From assembly GCA_016200545.1 (NCBI GenBank), contig JACQEO010000063.1, positions 39,379 through 103,378 of the forward strand: DNA of 64,000 nt, given 5' to 3'. Below are positions 44,950-54,881 of the stretch, one piece after another. Position numbers and translations under genes: made by a program. This DNA comes from Deltaproteobacteria bacterium. GTDB lineage: Bacteria; Desulfobacterota; Binatia; UTPRO1. Position 1 is the stretch's first letter. Each line of letters begins with the position of its first letter. The notes below the pieces were generated by a model, which ran no database searches, was not told where the DNA came from, and saw only the letters and a list, made by a program, of their open reading frames with translations.

Positions 44950-47900
44950 ATGCAGTTCAATCCCATCGCGCTCGAGAACAAGCAGCGACATCTGGACGCG
45001 ATCCTCGCCGATCCCGCCCGTTTGACGCGCGTGGTCCGCGCGCTCGTCGCCGACGTCGCGTGCGAGCTCACGCCGCTGGCGCGACCGTGGGAGCCCGGAG
45101 GCGGCGCCACTCTCTTCAAGGTGACGACGCCGTCCACGACCTACTTTCTGAAGGTGAAGCACCTGGCGGTCACGGTCGAGAGCAAGCTCGAGGTCGAGCC
45201 GGCGTTCTCGTCCGAGCCGTCGTTACGGAACGAGCATCGTTTCCTCGTGCGCCTGGCGGGCCTACCGTTGGTCCCCGCCGTGCACGGGTACGTCGAGGAC
45301 GGCGATCACGCGTTCCTGCTCCTCGAGTGGCTGACGCCATTCGACGCGGTGGTACCGATGCTCGGGCCGGCCGCCTTCACGGAGGTGTTCGCGCACGTCG
45401 AAGCGGCGGTCCACGCGCTCTACGAGCGCGGCATCGTCCACACCGACCTGCACGAAAAGAACATCCTCTTCCGCGGCGAGACAGCGGTGCTCGCCGATTT
45501 CGAGGAGGCGCGCGACCTCCGACAGGCGGAGCCCTTCGCGCAATCGCTCGATGCGGTTGGGAAGACGGCCTACGGCGACGTCGGCGAGATGCCCGCCGGT
45601 GAGGACCGCGTCGCCGGCTTCACCTGCCTGGCGCGCCTGCGCGCGGTCTTCGTGGACCTCGTCAGGGCGCGCCTCGAGCCCTTGATCAAGTCCTGCAACT
45701 TCGATTCGTCCTGCCCCTTCCTGACGGCGCTCGATCACGGCAAGGACGAGCGGGTCTACCAATCGATCCAAATCCCGGGCCTCGCGATCGCGGGACAACG
45801 GCCGGTCGACGACCCGCGCATTCCCATCATCGCCCGTGTCGCCGCCCGCCTGTTCGATCGCCCGTACACGCACCTCGACATCGGCAGCAACGTCGGCATG
45901 TTCAACGTCGCGATGGCCCGGCAGCCACACGTACGGCGTTCGATCGGCGTCGAGGCCTTCGACAAGTACGTCGAGCTGTCGAAGGCGCTGGCATTCCTCG
46001 CGGGCATCGAGAAGGTCGCCTTCCACTGCGCCGTCTGCGGTGAAGATTCGCTGGCGGCACGGCTTGCCGGCGAGCACGTCGACTTCGTCACCATCTACTC
46101 GATGTACCATCACATCCGGAACAAGGAACGTTTTCTCGCCGATCTCGCGGCCCTCGCGCCTACGTACGTGATGCTCGAGATGGCGAGCCAGCCGGAGTGC
46201 TACGACGGTCGCTCGTGGCAGGCCGAGATCGAGGGCATCAGCCGCGGCCTCGGTATGCCGTTCGGGCAGGTGCTCGGGCAGAGCGCCGACTATCAGCGTC
46301 CCATCGTGCTGCTCTCGAAGGTACCGATCGCCGAGGACCTGCTCGCCACTCCCAGCTCCGCCGCGCCGCGAGTCTCGGTCGTCCTGCCGGTCTACAATCA
46401 TCGCCGCTTCCTGCCGCCTGCGATCGGAAGCCTGCTCGCGCAGACCTACACGGACTTCGAGTTGATCGTCGTCGACGACGGGTCGACCGACGGGACGCGC
46501 GAGTATCTCGATGCGCTCGCCGATCCGCGCGTCGTGGTGATCCACCAGGACAACCAGCGCCTCCCCGCGGCGCTGAACGCGGGTTTCGCTCGCGCTCGGG
46601 GCGAGCTGCTGACCTGGGTCTCGGCCGACAACTCCTGCGCGCCGATGTTTCTCGAGGCATTGGTGGCCGCGCTCGACCATCACCGCGATGCCGGCTTTGC
46701 GTATTCGGCGTTCGCCTGGATCGACGACGCGGATCGGATCACCGGTATTCATCGCGATCAGGACGTGAGCTTGCGCTCGTTGCTGAAGCAGAATCCCGGG
46801 ATCGCGGCCTTCATGTATCGCCGCTCCTGCCAGGAAGCGGTGGGGCCGTACGATTCCTCCCTCGAAGGCGCCGAGGACTGGGACATGTGGCTCCGCCTCG
46901 TCGAGCGCCATCCCGCCGTCTACGTCCCGGAGATCCTCTACTACTACCGGTTGCACGACGACAGCATGACCGCCACGAAGCGCGATAGCATCGCGCAGGC
47001 GAGCCGGGGCGTGGTCACGGGCGCGCTCGCGCGCCGCGGCGGCAAGCTCGACATGCACGAGCTCTTCCCCACATTGCCGGCTTGCGGCGACCGCGCCGAG
47101 GCCGAGTTTCACGCCTGCCTGGACTTCGGGACCTCGCTGCTGCGGTCGCCCTGGGCGCCGGTGGACCTGGCGGTATCGTTCTTGGACGCGGCCTGCTCGA
47201 TACGGCCCGAACCCATCGCGCTCGCGCACTTCGCCATCGCCTGCGGACGGGCCGGTCGTTGGGAGGACGTGCGGCGCTGCCTGGAAGCGTTGCGAAGCAC
47301 GCCCCACCCCGACCTCCGCCGGTTGGTGCTCGCCCTCGAAGCCGCCGCCACACGCGGACGAACCGACGCGGCGGCAGCGATCGTCCCGTGCACGATCAAC
47401 TGGCACGGAGTCGAGCTGTTCGAGCGTGAGCGCGCCCTCCGGCGCGTGTTCTCGTTCAGCGACGCGACCGCATCGACGCCGCCCGCGATCGCGAGCCCGC
47501 CGAGCGCATCGCCGCTGCGCATCCCGTCACCGCCAGCGTCACCGCCGCGATCGCCCTCGCCCCGCACGGCGACACCACCGCCGACGAAGCCCAAGCCGCT
47601 GCGAGCGACCCCGATGGTCTCGGTCATCGTCCCGACGCACGATCGGCCGGACACGCTGCGGCAGGCGCTCGAGAGCGTGCTCCAGCAGACCTATCGCGAC
47701 TTCGAGATCATTGTCGTGAACGACGCCGGGGCAGACGTGAACGACGTCGTCCGGGCGCTCGACCCCGACGGGCGCATCACGTACGTCCGGCACGCCACCA
47801 ATCGCGGTCTCGCGGCGGCACGGAACTCGGGTATCGGTGTGGCGCGTGGCAAATACCTCGCATACCTCGACGACGACGATCGCTACTACCCGGAGCACCT

Positions 47901-49440
47901 GGAGACGCTGATCGCGGCGCTCGAGCACGGCGAGCACCGCGTTGCCTATACCGACGCCCTCCGCATCCTGCAGGCGAAGCGAGACGACCGCTACGTCACG
48001 GTGGCACGCGATCGGCCCTACTCCCACGACTTCGACCGCGATCGGCTCCTCGTCTTCAACTGCTTCCCCGTGCTGTGCGTCATGCACGACCGCGCTTGCT
48101 TCGAGGCGGCGGGAGGGTTCGACGAGTCGCTGACGTCGCACGAGGACTGGGATCTATGGGTGCGGATGTCGGCGCGCTTCCCGTTTCGGCATCTCCCGAC
48201 CATCACGGCGGAGTTCACCCACCGCCTCGACGGCTCCTCGATGACCAGCAGCATGCAGGCGGACTTCCTGCGCACTGCCGAGATCGTCTACCAGAAGAGC
48301 GAGTCGGACGTAGTCGGACGGCCGAATCTCATTCATGCTCGCGAGCAGTTCCTGCACGGCCTGAGGACGCAAGTGGCGAGCCAGAGTACGCAAGGGGCAA
48401 GCCGATCGGCCGGGTTCGACTGCTCGATCGTCATGCCGCTGTTCAACCGCGCCGAGCTCACCGAGCAATGCCTGGTGAACCTGGCCGAGGTCACGCAGGG
48501 TGTCACCTACGAGGTGATCCTCGTCGACAACGCGTCGAGCGACGGCACCGCCGCGCTCCTCGAGTCGCTGGGCGGCGACGTCCAGGTGCTCCGCAACGCG
48601 GCAAACCGCGGCTTCGCGGCCGCGTGTAACCAAGGAGCGCGCGCGGCGCGCGGCCGGCATCTGGTCTTCCTCAACAACGATACCATTCCGTTGCGGGGCT
48701 GGCTCCGATCCCTTCTCGCGGAGCTCGACGCGGATCCCACCGTAGCGGTCGTCGGCAGCAAGTTGCTCTTCGCCGACGACACCATTCAGCACGCGGGGGT
48801 GATCTTCGGGCGCGAGCTTCCGATCCCCTACCACGCCTTCTACCGCGCCGCCGCGACCGCGCCGGCGGTGAACACACGGCGCGAGCTGCAGTGCGTCACC
48901 GGCGCCTGCATCGCCGTCCGCCGCACGGTGTTCGAGTCGATCGGCGGTTTCGACGAGGGCTTCGTGAACGGCTACGAGGACGTCGACTTCTGCCTGAAGG
49001 TCCGCCAGCGTGGCGACAAGGTCGTCTACCAACCGCATAGCGCGCTCTACCATCTCGAGAGCCAGACGCCGGGACGCAAGGACCACGATCACGCGAACGG
49101 CCAGCGGCTACTGGAACGCTGGGGACGGCTGTGGTGGCGGATCGGCGATGAGGACACGGTCTTCGTCCCCGAGGGGCTCGCCGCACGCACCCTCGACGGC
49201 GGCGATTCCAAAGTCGTCGCCCCGCTCACCGACGCCGCGGAGCGCCGGCGGTGGGAAGCCGTCGGCCGCGCGCAGCGCGCCCTCCTCGCCGACGACGTTG
49301 CAGGCGTGCGCGAGCTTCTCGCCAACTGGCGAGACTGGCCCGACGACACCGGCGTGCGGCGATGGCTCGAACGCCTTCGCCGCCACGTGGGATTCACGTC
49401 GAGCAGCGACGCCGCCACGGCCGCCACCGCGGCCGCCTGA
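44950..49440 (+). CDS. 1496-residue kinase-methyltransferase-triple glycosyltransferase
   Basis: Domains in order: a protein/sugar-kinase-like fold (about 25-260) with the catalytic loop [11 protein letters not shown] (~158) and metal loop ADFEEAR (~183); a methyltransferase-like Rossmann domain with [14 protein letters not shown] (~315); GT2 no. 1 (~473-720; [21 protein letters not shown]); helical linker; a Pro/Ser-rich spacer (~845-885); GT2 no. 2 (~888-1130; [22 protein letters not shown]); GT2 no. 3 (~1156-1400; [28 protein letters not shown]). One chain could thus phosphorylate, methylate and extend a surface glycan, like chain-length-controlling O-antigen proteins of the WbdD/WbbB type. 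DXD-like motifs appear in the GT domains; in GT2 no. 1 the position reads SADNS, so it may be weak. Cytoplasmic, probably membrane-associated. Confidence 0.87.
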   Translation: MQFNPIALENKQRHLDAILADPARLTRVVRALVADVACELTPLARPWEPGGGATLFKVTTPSTTYFLKVKHLAVTVESKLEVEPAFSSEPSLRNEHRFLVRLAGLPLVPAVHGYVEDGDHAFLLLEWLTPFDAVVPMLGPAAFTEVFAHVEAAVHALYERGIVHTDLHEKNILFRGETAVLADFEEARDLRQAEPFAQSLDAVGKTAYGDVGEMPAGEDRVAGFTCLARLRAVFVDLVRARLEPLIKSCNFDSSCPFLTALDHGKDERVYQSIQIPGLAIAGQRPVDDPRIPIIARVAARLFDRPYTHLDIGSNVGMFNVAMARQPHVRRSIGVEAFDKYVELSKALAFLAGIEKVAFHCAVCGEDSLAARLAGEHVDFVTIYSMYHHIRNKERFLADLAALAPTYVMLEMASQPECYDGRSWQAEIEGISRGLGMPFGQVLGQSADYQRPIVLLSKVPIAEDLLATPSSAAPRVSVVLPVYNHRRFLPPAIGSLLAQTYTDFELIVVDDGSTDGTREYLDALADPRVVVIHQDNQRLPAALNAGFARARGELLTWVSADNSCAPMFLEALVAALDHHRDAGFAYSAFAWIDDADRITGIHRDQDVSLRSLLKQNPGIAAFMYRRSCQEAVGPYDSSLEGAEDWDMWLRLVERHPAVYVPEILYYYRLHDDSMTATKRDSIAQASRGVVTGALARRGGKLDMHELFPTLPACGDRAEAEFHACLDFGTSLLRSPWAPVDLAVSFLDAACSIRPEPIALAHFAIACGRAGRWEDVRRCLEALRSTPHPDLRRLVLALEAAATRGRTDAAAAIVPCTINWHGVELFERERALRRVFSFSDATASTPPAIASPPSASPLRIPSPPASPPRSPSPRTATPPPTKPKPLRATPMVSVIVPTHDRPDTLRQALESVLQQTYRDFEIIVVNDAGADVNDVVRALDPDGRITYVRHATNRGLAAARNSGIGVARGKYLAYLDDDDRYYPEHLETLIAALEHGEHRVAYTDALRILQAKRDDRYVTVARDRPYSHDFDRDRLLVFNCFPVLCVMHDRACFEAAGGFDESLTSHEDWDLWVRMSARFPFRHLPTITAEFTHRLDGSSMTSSMQADFLRTAEIVYQKSESDVVGRPNLIHAREQFLHGLRTQVASQSTQGASRSAGFDCSIVMPLFNRAELTEQCLVNLAEVTQGVTYEVILVDNASSDGTAALLESLGGDVQVLRNAANRGFAAACNQGARAARGRHLVFLNNDTIPLRGWLRSLLAELDADPTVAVVGSKLLFADDTIQHAGVIFGRELPIPYHAFYRAAATAPAVNTRRELQCVTGACIAVRRTVFESIGGFDEGFVNGYEDVDFCLKVRQRGDKVVYQPHSALYHLESQTPGRKDHDHANGQRLLERWGRLWWRIGDEDTVFVPEGLAARTLDGGDSKVVAPLTDAAERRRWEAVGRAQRALLADDVAGVRELLANWRDWPDDTGVRRWLERLRRHVGFTSSSDAATAATAAA

Positions 49441-49487
49441 CGGAGGAGCCTCGCGGCATCGGGTACGTCGGGTCGGGTTTACGGAGT

Positions 49488-49886
49488 GACGTCCAGGTCC
49501 AGGAGCTCCTCGACGCGCGGCATCTTCGTCTCGATCATTTGCAGCTCATGCAACGCGGTCTCGGCATGTGTCGCGACCTCGCGCAGACGCGCGCGCTCGC
49601 GGGGTTCGTCGGCCGCGAGGTGACCCCCGGTCCCGAGGTCGCTCCCGGCCGCGCGCTGCGCGCGTACATCGCCGCCAGCGCGGCGTCGTGCAAGCACTAT
49701 GTCGACACGTGCCGAGTGGGCAGGGACGGCGACGCCGTCGTGGACGATCGCCTGCGCGTCCACGGCGTCCAAGGCCTGCGCGTCGTCGACGCCTCGATCA
49801 TGCCCCGGCTACCGGCGGCGCACACCAACGCCCCCACCATCATGGTCGCGGAACGCGCCGCCGATCTGATTCGCGGCGAGGCCTGA
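49488..49886 (+). pseudogene. GMC oxidoreductase, C-terminal remnant
   Basis: About 130 residues with clear GMC_oxred_C features: [20 protein letters not shown] (active-site His), [35 protein letters not shown] and [17 protein letters not shown]. The FAD-binding N-terminal ~400 residues are absent; the frame runs back into the glycosyltransferase gene. No start codon in a proper context is visible. This is a deletion remnant of a choline dehydrogenase/alcohol oxidase-type enzyme. Confidence 0.75.
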
Positions 49887-49920
49887 TCGCGAGCCCCGTT
49901 TGTTGTCGAGGACCGCTGGT

Positions 49921-52900
49921 TCAGTCCGATCGCGCCTTGAAAGCGTCCGTCTGATTGCGCGAGGGCGTGCCGAACCGCGCTTCCCAGCAGACGTCGTTCT
50001 CGTTCACGATTTGCGCTCGTACCGGGAGCGAGAGGATGGGCAGCGCCGGAATGTCGAGCAGCGCGCCGCGGCCCTTGAGCACGATGCTCGCCTGGCCGGC
50101 GACACTTCCCTTCAAGATCAGCTTCTGCACGCCGCTCGGGGTGAGATCCTTGTCGCCGTACTTGAAGCCGGTTTTGGTCGCGCCCCAGCACGGACGCGGG
50201 CTCGCCGCGTTACACATACCGCCGGCGGGCACGGTCGTGTGCGAGATCAGGTTGGCGCCGTCGTAGAGGCAGAGCTCGTACCCGGTGGTCGTGGTGGGGT
50301 CACCGAAGTCGGCCTTGGTGGTCGCGGCGCCTCTGCCCCACTTCCAGAGCAGGCGGTCCTTGTCATCGGGCGTGCGATCCTTGATGTCGAGCACCGCACC
50401 CCGGCTCACCGCCGGCAGACGGCAGGTCGAGCGCGGCATGGCACCGCACGCGCCCTTCGCGATCTGCACCACTTGTTGGAACGTCGGGCGATTGATCCAG
50501 GGGATCGCCGGCACCGTCGTCACGCCGACGGCACTCTGGCGCACGTCTTCGTCGGCGATGGCGCGCTTCCAATCCGCGACGTTCGGGCTGCCGAATTCGG
50601 CCTGGAGATCCGCCGCCTGCGAGAGCGCGTCCCAGAGCGCCGTGCGGCAATCGGCGAGGACACCGCCGCCGCAGTACGCGCGCGACCACGAATCCTGCTG
50701 CGGCAGAGCGAGCACGCGGCGGAGGTCCTTCTGCACCTGCCCATAGAAGGCATCGTCGAACGACGAACCTATGTGCAGGCGGCGGTCGGGGTCGTCGAGG
50801 GTGAGGCCGAGGTTGTCGATGGCGTTCGCCGAGCGCGCGTCGAACATCGCGTGCGCGAGGCGCGGCCACCACGCGTCGATGATCGCCGGCGACTGCGGGT
50901 CGTCGTACTGGCCATCGTGGTCGAAGTCGCGACGATGGGTGGCGGTGATGAGCCAGGTCGCGAGCCGGTCGTGCATCTCCTGCGCCCGCGGGTCGGCGCC
51001 TGCCGGGGCGGTCGCGCCCATCACCTGGAAGAGCAACGCCAGATCCTCCTGGCCACGGAGGTCGACGGTTCCGGCGTCCTCCATCGCGTCGACGAGATCG
51101 GCGCGGTCGATGTCACCGGCGCCGATCGCCGCTTCGATGCGCTTAGTCAGCATCAGGTTGCGAAAGATCGGACCGTACGAGAACTGCCGGTCGTTGGCGG
51201 TGAACTGCGGGGCCTGCTTGTTGTTCCACGAGGTGAGGTAGCCGGCGGGCGGGTTCTGCGCGAACGGCTGCGCGGCAAACGGGATGAATCCCTGCCAGTC
51301 CCATTCGCCCGTGCCCCACGTCGGGAGATAGGGATCGACGCCCTGCGCCCGTTGCGGACACTTGCACGAGTGCTGATAGCCGATGTCCTTGGCGTCGACG
51401 TAGAACCAGTTGAACGTGTAGTCGACACCTTGCCCCATCGCCTGCCGGAAGGTGTCGTAGCCGTTGGTCATGAACGTCGGATCATTGATGCGCCGAAAGC
51501 CGCGCGCCGAGCCGAGCTCGTTCTGGTACGTGCTCCGCAAGGTGGCGATCGCGATCGGCGTACCGTCGGTGAGCGTGCCGCGCGCGACGATCGGTCCGTA
51601 GTCGGAGGTGCGCTGCACCGGCCACGAGAGCACGATGTCGGGCCCTCCGGGGATGCCGCCGGCGCTCGGCTTCGCGACTTGCACGTGCCGGTAGGCCTCG
51701 ATCGTCTTGCAGACGCCGTTGTGGACGTAGCCGAGCGAGTCGACGGTCGGCGGCCCGCCGCCGGGCTCGCAGAGCTGCAGCACCCATTGATCGACGTTGT
51801 CGGCGCCGGCCGACGTCGCCGACCAGGCGTAGTTCCGGCCACGCCCGAGCTCGACGTAGAGATCGGTGCCGGCGAATGCCACACCGCGGGCGTCGATGTT
51901 CGGACCGTGGACGTCTTTCTCGACCAGGAGCTGCGGCATGAAGTAGCCGGTCTGCGGACCGAACACGGCAATCGGGCGCCCGTTCTTGGTGTGCTCGCCG
52001 GCGACCAGCAGCGCGTTGCTCATCGCGTGCGGCACCGCGAGCGGCGGCGCGACGCCGCTGATCGCGTCGAGGAGATCCTGCAACGACGCGGCGCTCGAGT
52101 TCACCGGATGCAAGCTCGCGCAGTCGACGTCGGGATGCGACGCCGGGTCGACCGGACCGAGGTTCGTCATGTACGGTGCCGAGTTCGGCGAGGTCGTCGG
52201 CGCCTCGATGTCGTTCGCGAAGTGCATGTCGTCGAAGATCGCGCGTGCGGTCGCGGTATCGCCGCCGAGCGCGGCGGTCATCGCTTTCAAACCGCAGAGA
52301 TTCGAGAGCTCGCCGCCGCCGCCCTTGCCGAAGATGCCGCCGACGAGCGACGCGATCGCGACCGTGTCCTCGGGTTTCCACTGCGCTGGCGTTTGCTGCA
52401 ACGCCGGGTACTCGGCCGGCAGCTTCGTCGGATCAGCAAGCGCCTCGTTTATGTACTGATTCACGCCGTCACGGTAGGCGAGGAGGTCGTCGTAGCCGGC
52501 CTGCCCTTCCGGACCGGAGTTGCGGATGGTGTCGAGCTGCGCGGTCAGATCCGATTCCAGATACGGCGCGATCGCCAGCTGGCTCTGATCCATGGCCTCG
52601 TTGGCGGGCGAGGCGCCTAGAAACTCGGAGAGGCGCGCGCGGCCGAGGTGGCGCAGCACGTCCATCAAGAAGAGTCGGTCCTCGGCGCCGGTGTAGCCCT
52701 CGGCGAACATCGTCGCGTAGCGGGTAGTGCCGAAGATGTGAGGAACGCCGAAGCTCAGGTCGCGGACGACGGTGACGTCGGTGGTCGGCGAGTAGACGCG
52801 ATCGATGTCATCCTCGCGCACGCCGAACGACGCGTCTTTGTAGAAGTCGAGGAGCTGCGCGTCGGTGAGCCCGGGCGCGTGGTAGACGAGGTCGCCGTAC

Positions 52901-53121
52901 ATGCCGAGCTGATCCTTCACGTGCGGCGGATATGTCCCCGCCTGCGCCGCCGCGGCCTCTGGCCCGTTCAGCACCCCGTCCGAACCCGGCGGCAGGATGT
53001 TCAGGAAGCCGGTCGCGTCGCCGAACTCCTGGTAGTGGCCTTGCGACGTCTGCGCCGCCGCGGACGCGGCGACGACCACGGCCAGACCCGCGGCGATCAG
53101 CACTCGAACGAGAGATCTCAC
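49921..53121 (-). CDS. penicillin acylase-family Ntn hydrolase, secreted
   Basis: About 1066 residues. GTG 53121 has GGAGG 5 bp upstream and gives a standard signal peptide (RSLVRVLIAAGLAVVVAASAAAQ); ATG 53133 is the alternative. The acylase alpha chain contains SFGVPHIFGTTRYATMFAEG. The autocatalytic cleavage site and Ser nucleophile are in PHAMSNALLVAGEHTKNG, with Ser near 367. The beta chain follows, with FNWFYVDAKDIGYQ. The C-terminal ~170 residues (LLWKWGRG ... ILKGSVAGQASIVLKGRG ... CWEARFG) form a beta-rich add-on of the kind seen on other exported proteins here. It should hydrolyse amide bonds of acylated compounds (beta-lactams, acyl-homoserine lactones or lipoamino acids) outside the cytoplasm. 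Substrate unknown. Confidence 0.88.
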   Translation of the reverse strand: MRSLVRVLIAAGLAVVVAASAAAQTSQGHYQEFGDATGFLNILPPGSDGVLNGPEAAAAQAGTYPPHVKDQLGMYGDLVYHAPGLTDAQLLDFYKDASFGVREDDIDRVYSPTTDVTVVRDLSFGVPHIFGTTRYATMFAEGYTGAEDRLFLMDVLRHLGRARLSEFLGASPANEAMDQSQLAIAPYLESDLTAQLDTIRNSGPEGQAGYDDLLAYRDGVNQYINEALADPTKLPAEYPALQQTPAQWKPEDTVAIASLVGGIFGKGGGGELSNLCGLKAMTAALGGDTATARAIFDDMHFANDIEAPTTSPNSAPYMTNLGPVDPASHPDVDCASLHPVNSSAASLQDLLDAISGVAPPLAVPHAMSNALLVAGEHTKNGRPIAVFGPQTGYFMPQLLVEKDVHGPNIDARGVAFAGTDLYVELGRGRNYAWSATSAGADNVDQWVLQLCEPGGGPPTVDSLGYVHNGVCKTIEAYRHVQVAKPSAGGIPGGPDIVLSWPVQRTSDYGPIVARGTLTDGTPIAIATLRSTYQNELGSARGFRRINDPTFMTNGYDTFRQAMGQGVDYTFNWFYVDAKDIGYQHSCKCPQRAQGVDPYLPTWGTGEWDWQGFIPFAAQPFAQNPPAGYLTSWNNKQAPQFTANDRQFSYGPIFRNLMLTKRIEAAIGAGDIDRADLVDAMEDAGTVDLRGQEDLALLFQVMGATAPAGADPRAQEMHDRLATWLITATHRRDFDHDGQYDDPQSPAIIDAWWPRLAHAMFDARSANAIDNLGLTLDDPDRRLHIGSSFDDAFYGQVQKDLRRVLALPQQDSWSRAYCGGGVLADCRTALWDALSQAADLQAEFGSPNVADWKRAIADEDVRQSAVGVTTVPAIPWINRPTFQQVVQIAKGACGAMPRSTCRLPAVSRGAVLDIKDRTPDDKDRLLWKWGRGAATTKADFGDPTTTTGYELCLYDGANLISHTTVPAGGMCNAASPRPCWGATKTGFKYGDKDLTPSGVQKLILKGSVAGQASIVLKGRGALLDIPALPILSLPVRAQIVNENDVCWEARFGTPSRNQTDAFKARSD

Positions 53122-53337
53122 GAGCTCCTCCATGAATGGGCGGCGGTGTCCTTGTCGGTCGGTGCCGGCCGTGGGACGATTGTCCGACCCTGCGCGCGAG
53201 GCTATGGATCGGCCGGGGCGGCGCCAATCCTCTGTTGTCGTGACCGGCGCAGAGAAAACGTAGGAGCTGAGACGCGATAACCGGGCGCGTCGGCCTGACA
53301 TCGCACGGGAGCCACGGCTGAGCGAGGGTCTGATCCG

Positions 53338-53940
53338 ATGCCGTCGGAGATCACTCTGAGGGCCGGCGACGCCGCACTGCTAGCGAGGATTCGGCATCGG
53401 ATCCGCGTGCGCCGGCTGAACCTGATGGCCGGGGTCCGGATCGCTTCCTCCACTTTCATCGCCGGAAGCGCCGTGATCCAGACGGACTCCGACGGCTGCT
53501 CGTTCGGCGGACGCATTCTCGTCGCGGACGGAGTCACGATTTCCGACGGCGCCATCCTCGCCACCTATGGCGGCTCCATTGAAATCGCGGCGAACGTCTA
53601 CATCGGCCCATACGCCGTCCTCTACGGACATGGCGGGCTCGCGATCGGACGGAACACCATGATCGGGGCGCACACCGTCATCGTCCCCGCGAATCACGGC
53701 TTCGCGCGCCTCGACGTGCCGATGAACGCGCAGCCGCTGACCACGGAGGGAATCGACATCGGCGAGGACGTCTGGATCGGCGCCGGCTGCCAGGTCCTGG
53801 ATGGAGTCCGAATAGGCAACGGCGCGCTGATCGGGGCGGGATCGGTCGTCACCAAGGACATCGAAGCTTACGGCATCGCGCTCGGCGTCCCAGCCCGCGT
53901 TGTGAGAAGCCGTAACGGAAAAGTGACAAAGCCTACGTAG
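53338..53940 (+). CDS. hexapeptide-repeat (LbH) acyltransferase
   Basis: 200 residues. Isoleucine-patch repeats give a left-handed beta-helix (AATYGGSIEIAANVYIG-type turns, IGRNTMIGAHTVI, IGEDVWIGAGCQVLDG, IGNGALIGAGSVVTKD). The active-site His is likely in PANHGF. The C-terminus GIALGVPARVV is typical of sugar O- or N-acetyltransferases of the WecD/VatD/NeuD class. These use acetyl-CoA to modify sugars in the cytoplasm. It is convergent with the AKR-like gene (8-bp overlap of 3' ends) and belongs with the glycan-related genes. Confidence 0.87.
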   Translation: MPSEITLRAGDAALLARIRHRIRVRRLNLMAGVRIASSTFIAGSAVIQTDSDGCSFGGRILVADGVTISDGAILATYGGSIEIAANVYIGPYAVLYGHGGLAIGRNTMIGAHTVIVPANHGFARLDVPMNAQPLTTEGIDIGEDVWIGAGCQVLDGVRIGNGALIGAGSVVTKDIEAYGIALGVPARVVRSRNGKVTKPT

Positions 53941-54826
53941 TCCCGAGAAGACGCAGGAGCTGCCACCAACGCGGCTTCTTCGTCGCGAGCCGCCGCAGGC
54001 GCCGTAACCGGCGGCGCTCCCGTGCCGTGAGCGGTCCCCGCGCAACGCTTTCGAGGTTGCGCGCAATCCACTCGACCTTTCTCATCGCGACGATGACGCG
54101 ATCCACGTTGCTCTGAAACAACGAGAACCGCAGCATCAAATCCGCCAGCGTGGGCCGGAGGGTTTCGGCCTCGTCGTATCCGTTCGCCGCCGCCGCGGCG
54201 ATGATCTTCTCCAGCTCCCAGCCGCGGAAAAACGGCGACGTGGCGAGCGTCTCCCATCCGCAAGCTTTGCAGGCGGCAAAGACGGCAGCGGCGTCGTCCG
54301 TCGTGACATTGAACGGCCGTATCGCGAAGCGAAACGGATTGTCATTGCGATAGTGTTCGACGACCGCGAGATCCGGAACCCAGAGTCCCAGAGAGCGGGC
54401 GTAGCCTTTCCTCCGCCACTCGATCGCCAGCTCCACCTGCCGCCGGTTCTCGTCGGGATCGTCCAACGAAACGACGACCAAGCAATCGACGTAGGAAGTC
54501 CGGAGCTGCTCCAGAATGATGTCGATGTCCCCGGGACGGTAGTACTCGGCCTCTCCCACCGGGTCGCCCGGCACGAAATCGGTGAAGAAGTTCCACGCCA
54601 GGATCGTCGCTTCGCCGCGCCTGCCGAGCGCGTCGAGCGCTTTGCCGAGCGCGACCCGTTCAGGTTGATACGTGGTGTCGAACCCGCGAATCCCGCCGTC
54701 CAGGCACGACTCGACGATCGCTCGCTGCTCCTCTGCCGAAGCGGGCGGATCGTTCCCCAACTGGCTGATGAACGAGTGCCCTCCCAAAATGAGCGGGCTC
54801 TGCGGCGTGTCAGTCGTCCGATTCAC
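53933..54826 (-). CDS. aldo/keto reductase-like protein with altered catalytic residues
   Basis: About 297 residues from GTG 54826. The TIM-barrel layout of aldo/keto reductases is clear: LILGGHSFISQLG at the start, GIRGFDTTYQPERVALGKAL with the Asp and Tyr, IEWRRKGYARSLGLW and a C-terminal helix. But the strand that should carry catalytic Lys reads ATILAWNFF, and the strand that should carry catalytic His reads CLVVVSLDD. Two of the four tetrad residues are therefore absent. It may be a non-enzymatic or repurposed AKR. It is divergent from the interrupted PhyH-cupin gene across 55 bp; both fall in a lower-GC patch. Confidence 0.72.
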   Translation of the reverse strand: MNRTTDTPQSPLILGGHSFISQLGNDPPASAEEQRAIVESCLDGGIRGFDTTYQPERVALGKALDALGRRGEATILAWNFFTDFVPGDPVGEAEYYRPGDIDIILEQLRTSYVDCLVVVSLDDPDENRRQVELAIEWRRKGYARSLGLWVPDLAVVEHYRNDNPFRFAIRPFNVTTDDAAAVFAACKACGWETLATSPFFRGWELEKIIAAAAANGYDEAETLRPTLADLMLRFSLFQSNVDRVIVAMRKVEWIARNLESVARGPLTARERRRLRRLRRLATKKPRWWQLLRLLGTT

Positions 54827-54881
54827 GTTCGAATGGCTCGCGGCCGAAGCCGTATCTCTTGTACAAGGGCATGATCTAGCC

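Noticed and set aside
45262..47406. 714-codon minus-strand frame in the giant enzyme
   Set aside because: Shadow frame in a gene with clear GT2, kinase and methyltransferase motifs.
49900..52620. 906-codon plus-strand frame opposite the penicillin acylase
   Set aside because: Shadow frame; the acylase motifs on the other strand are unambiguous.
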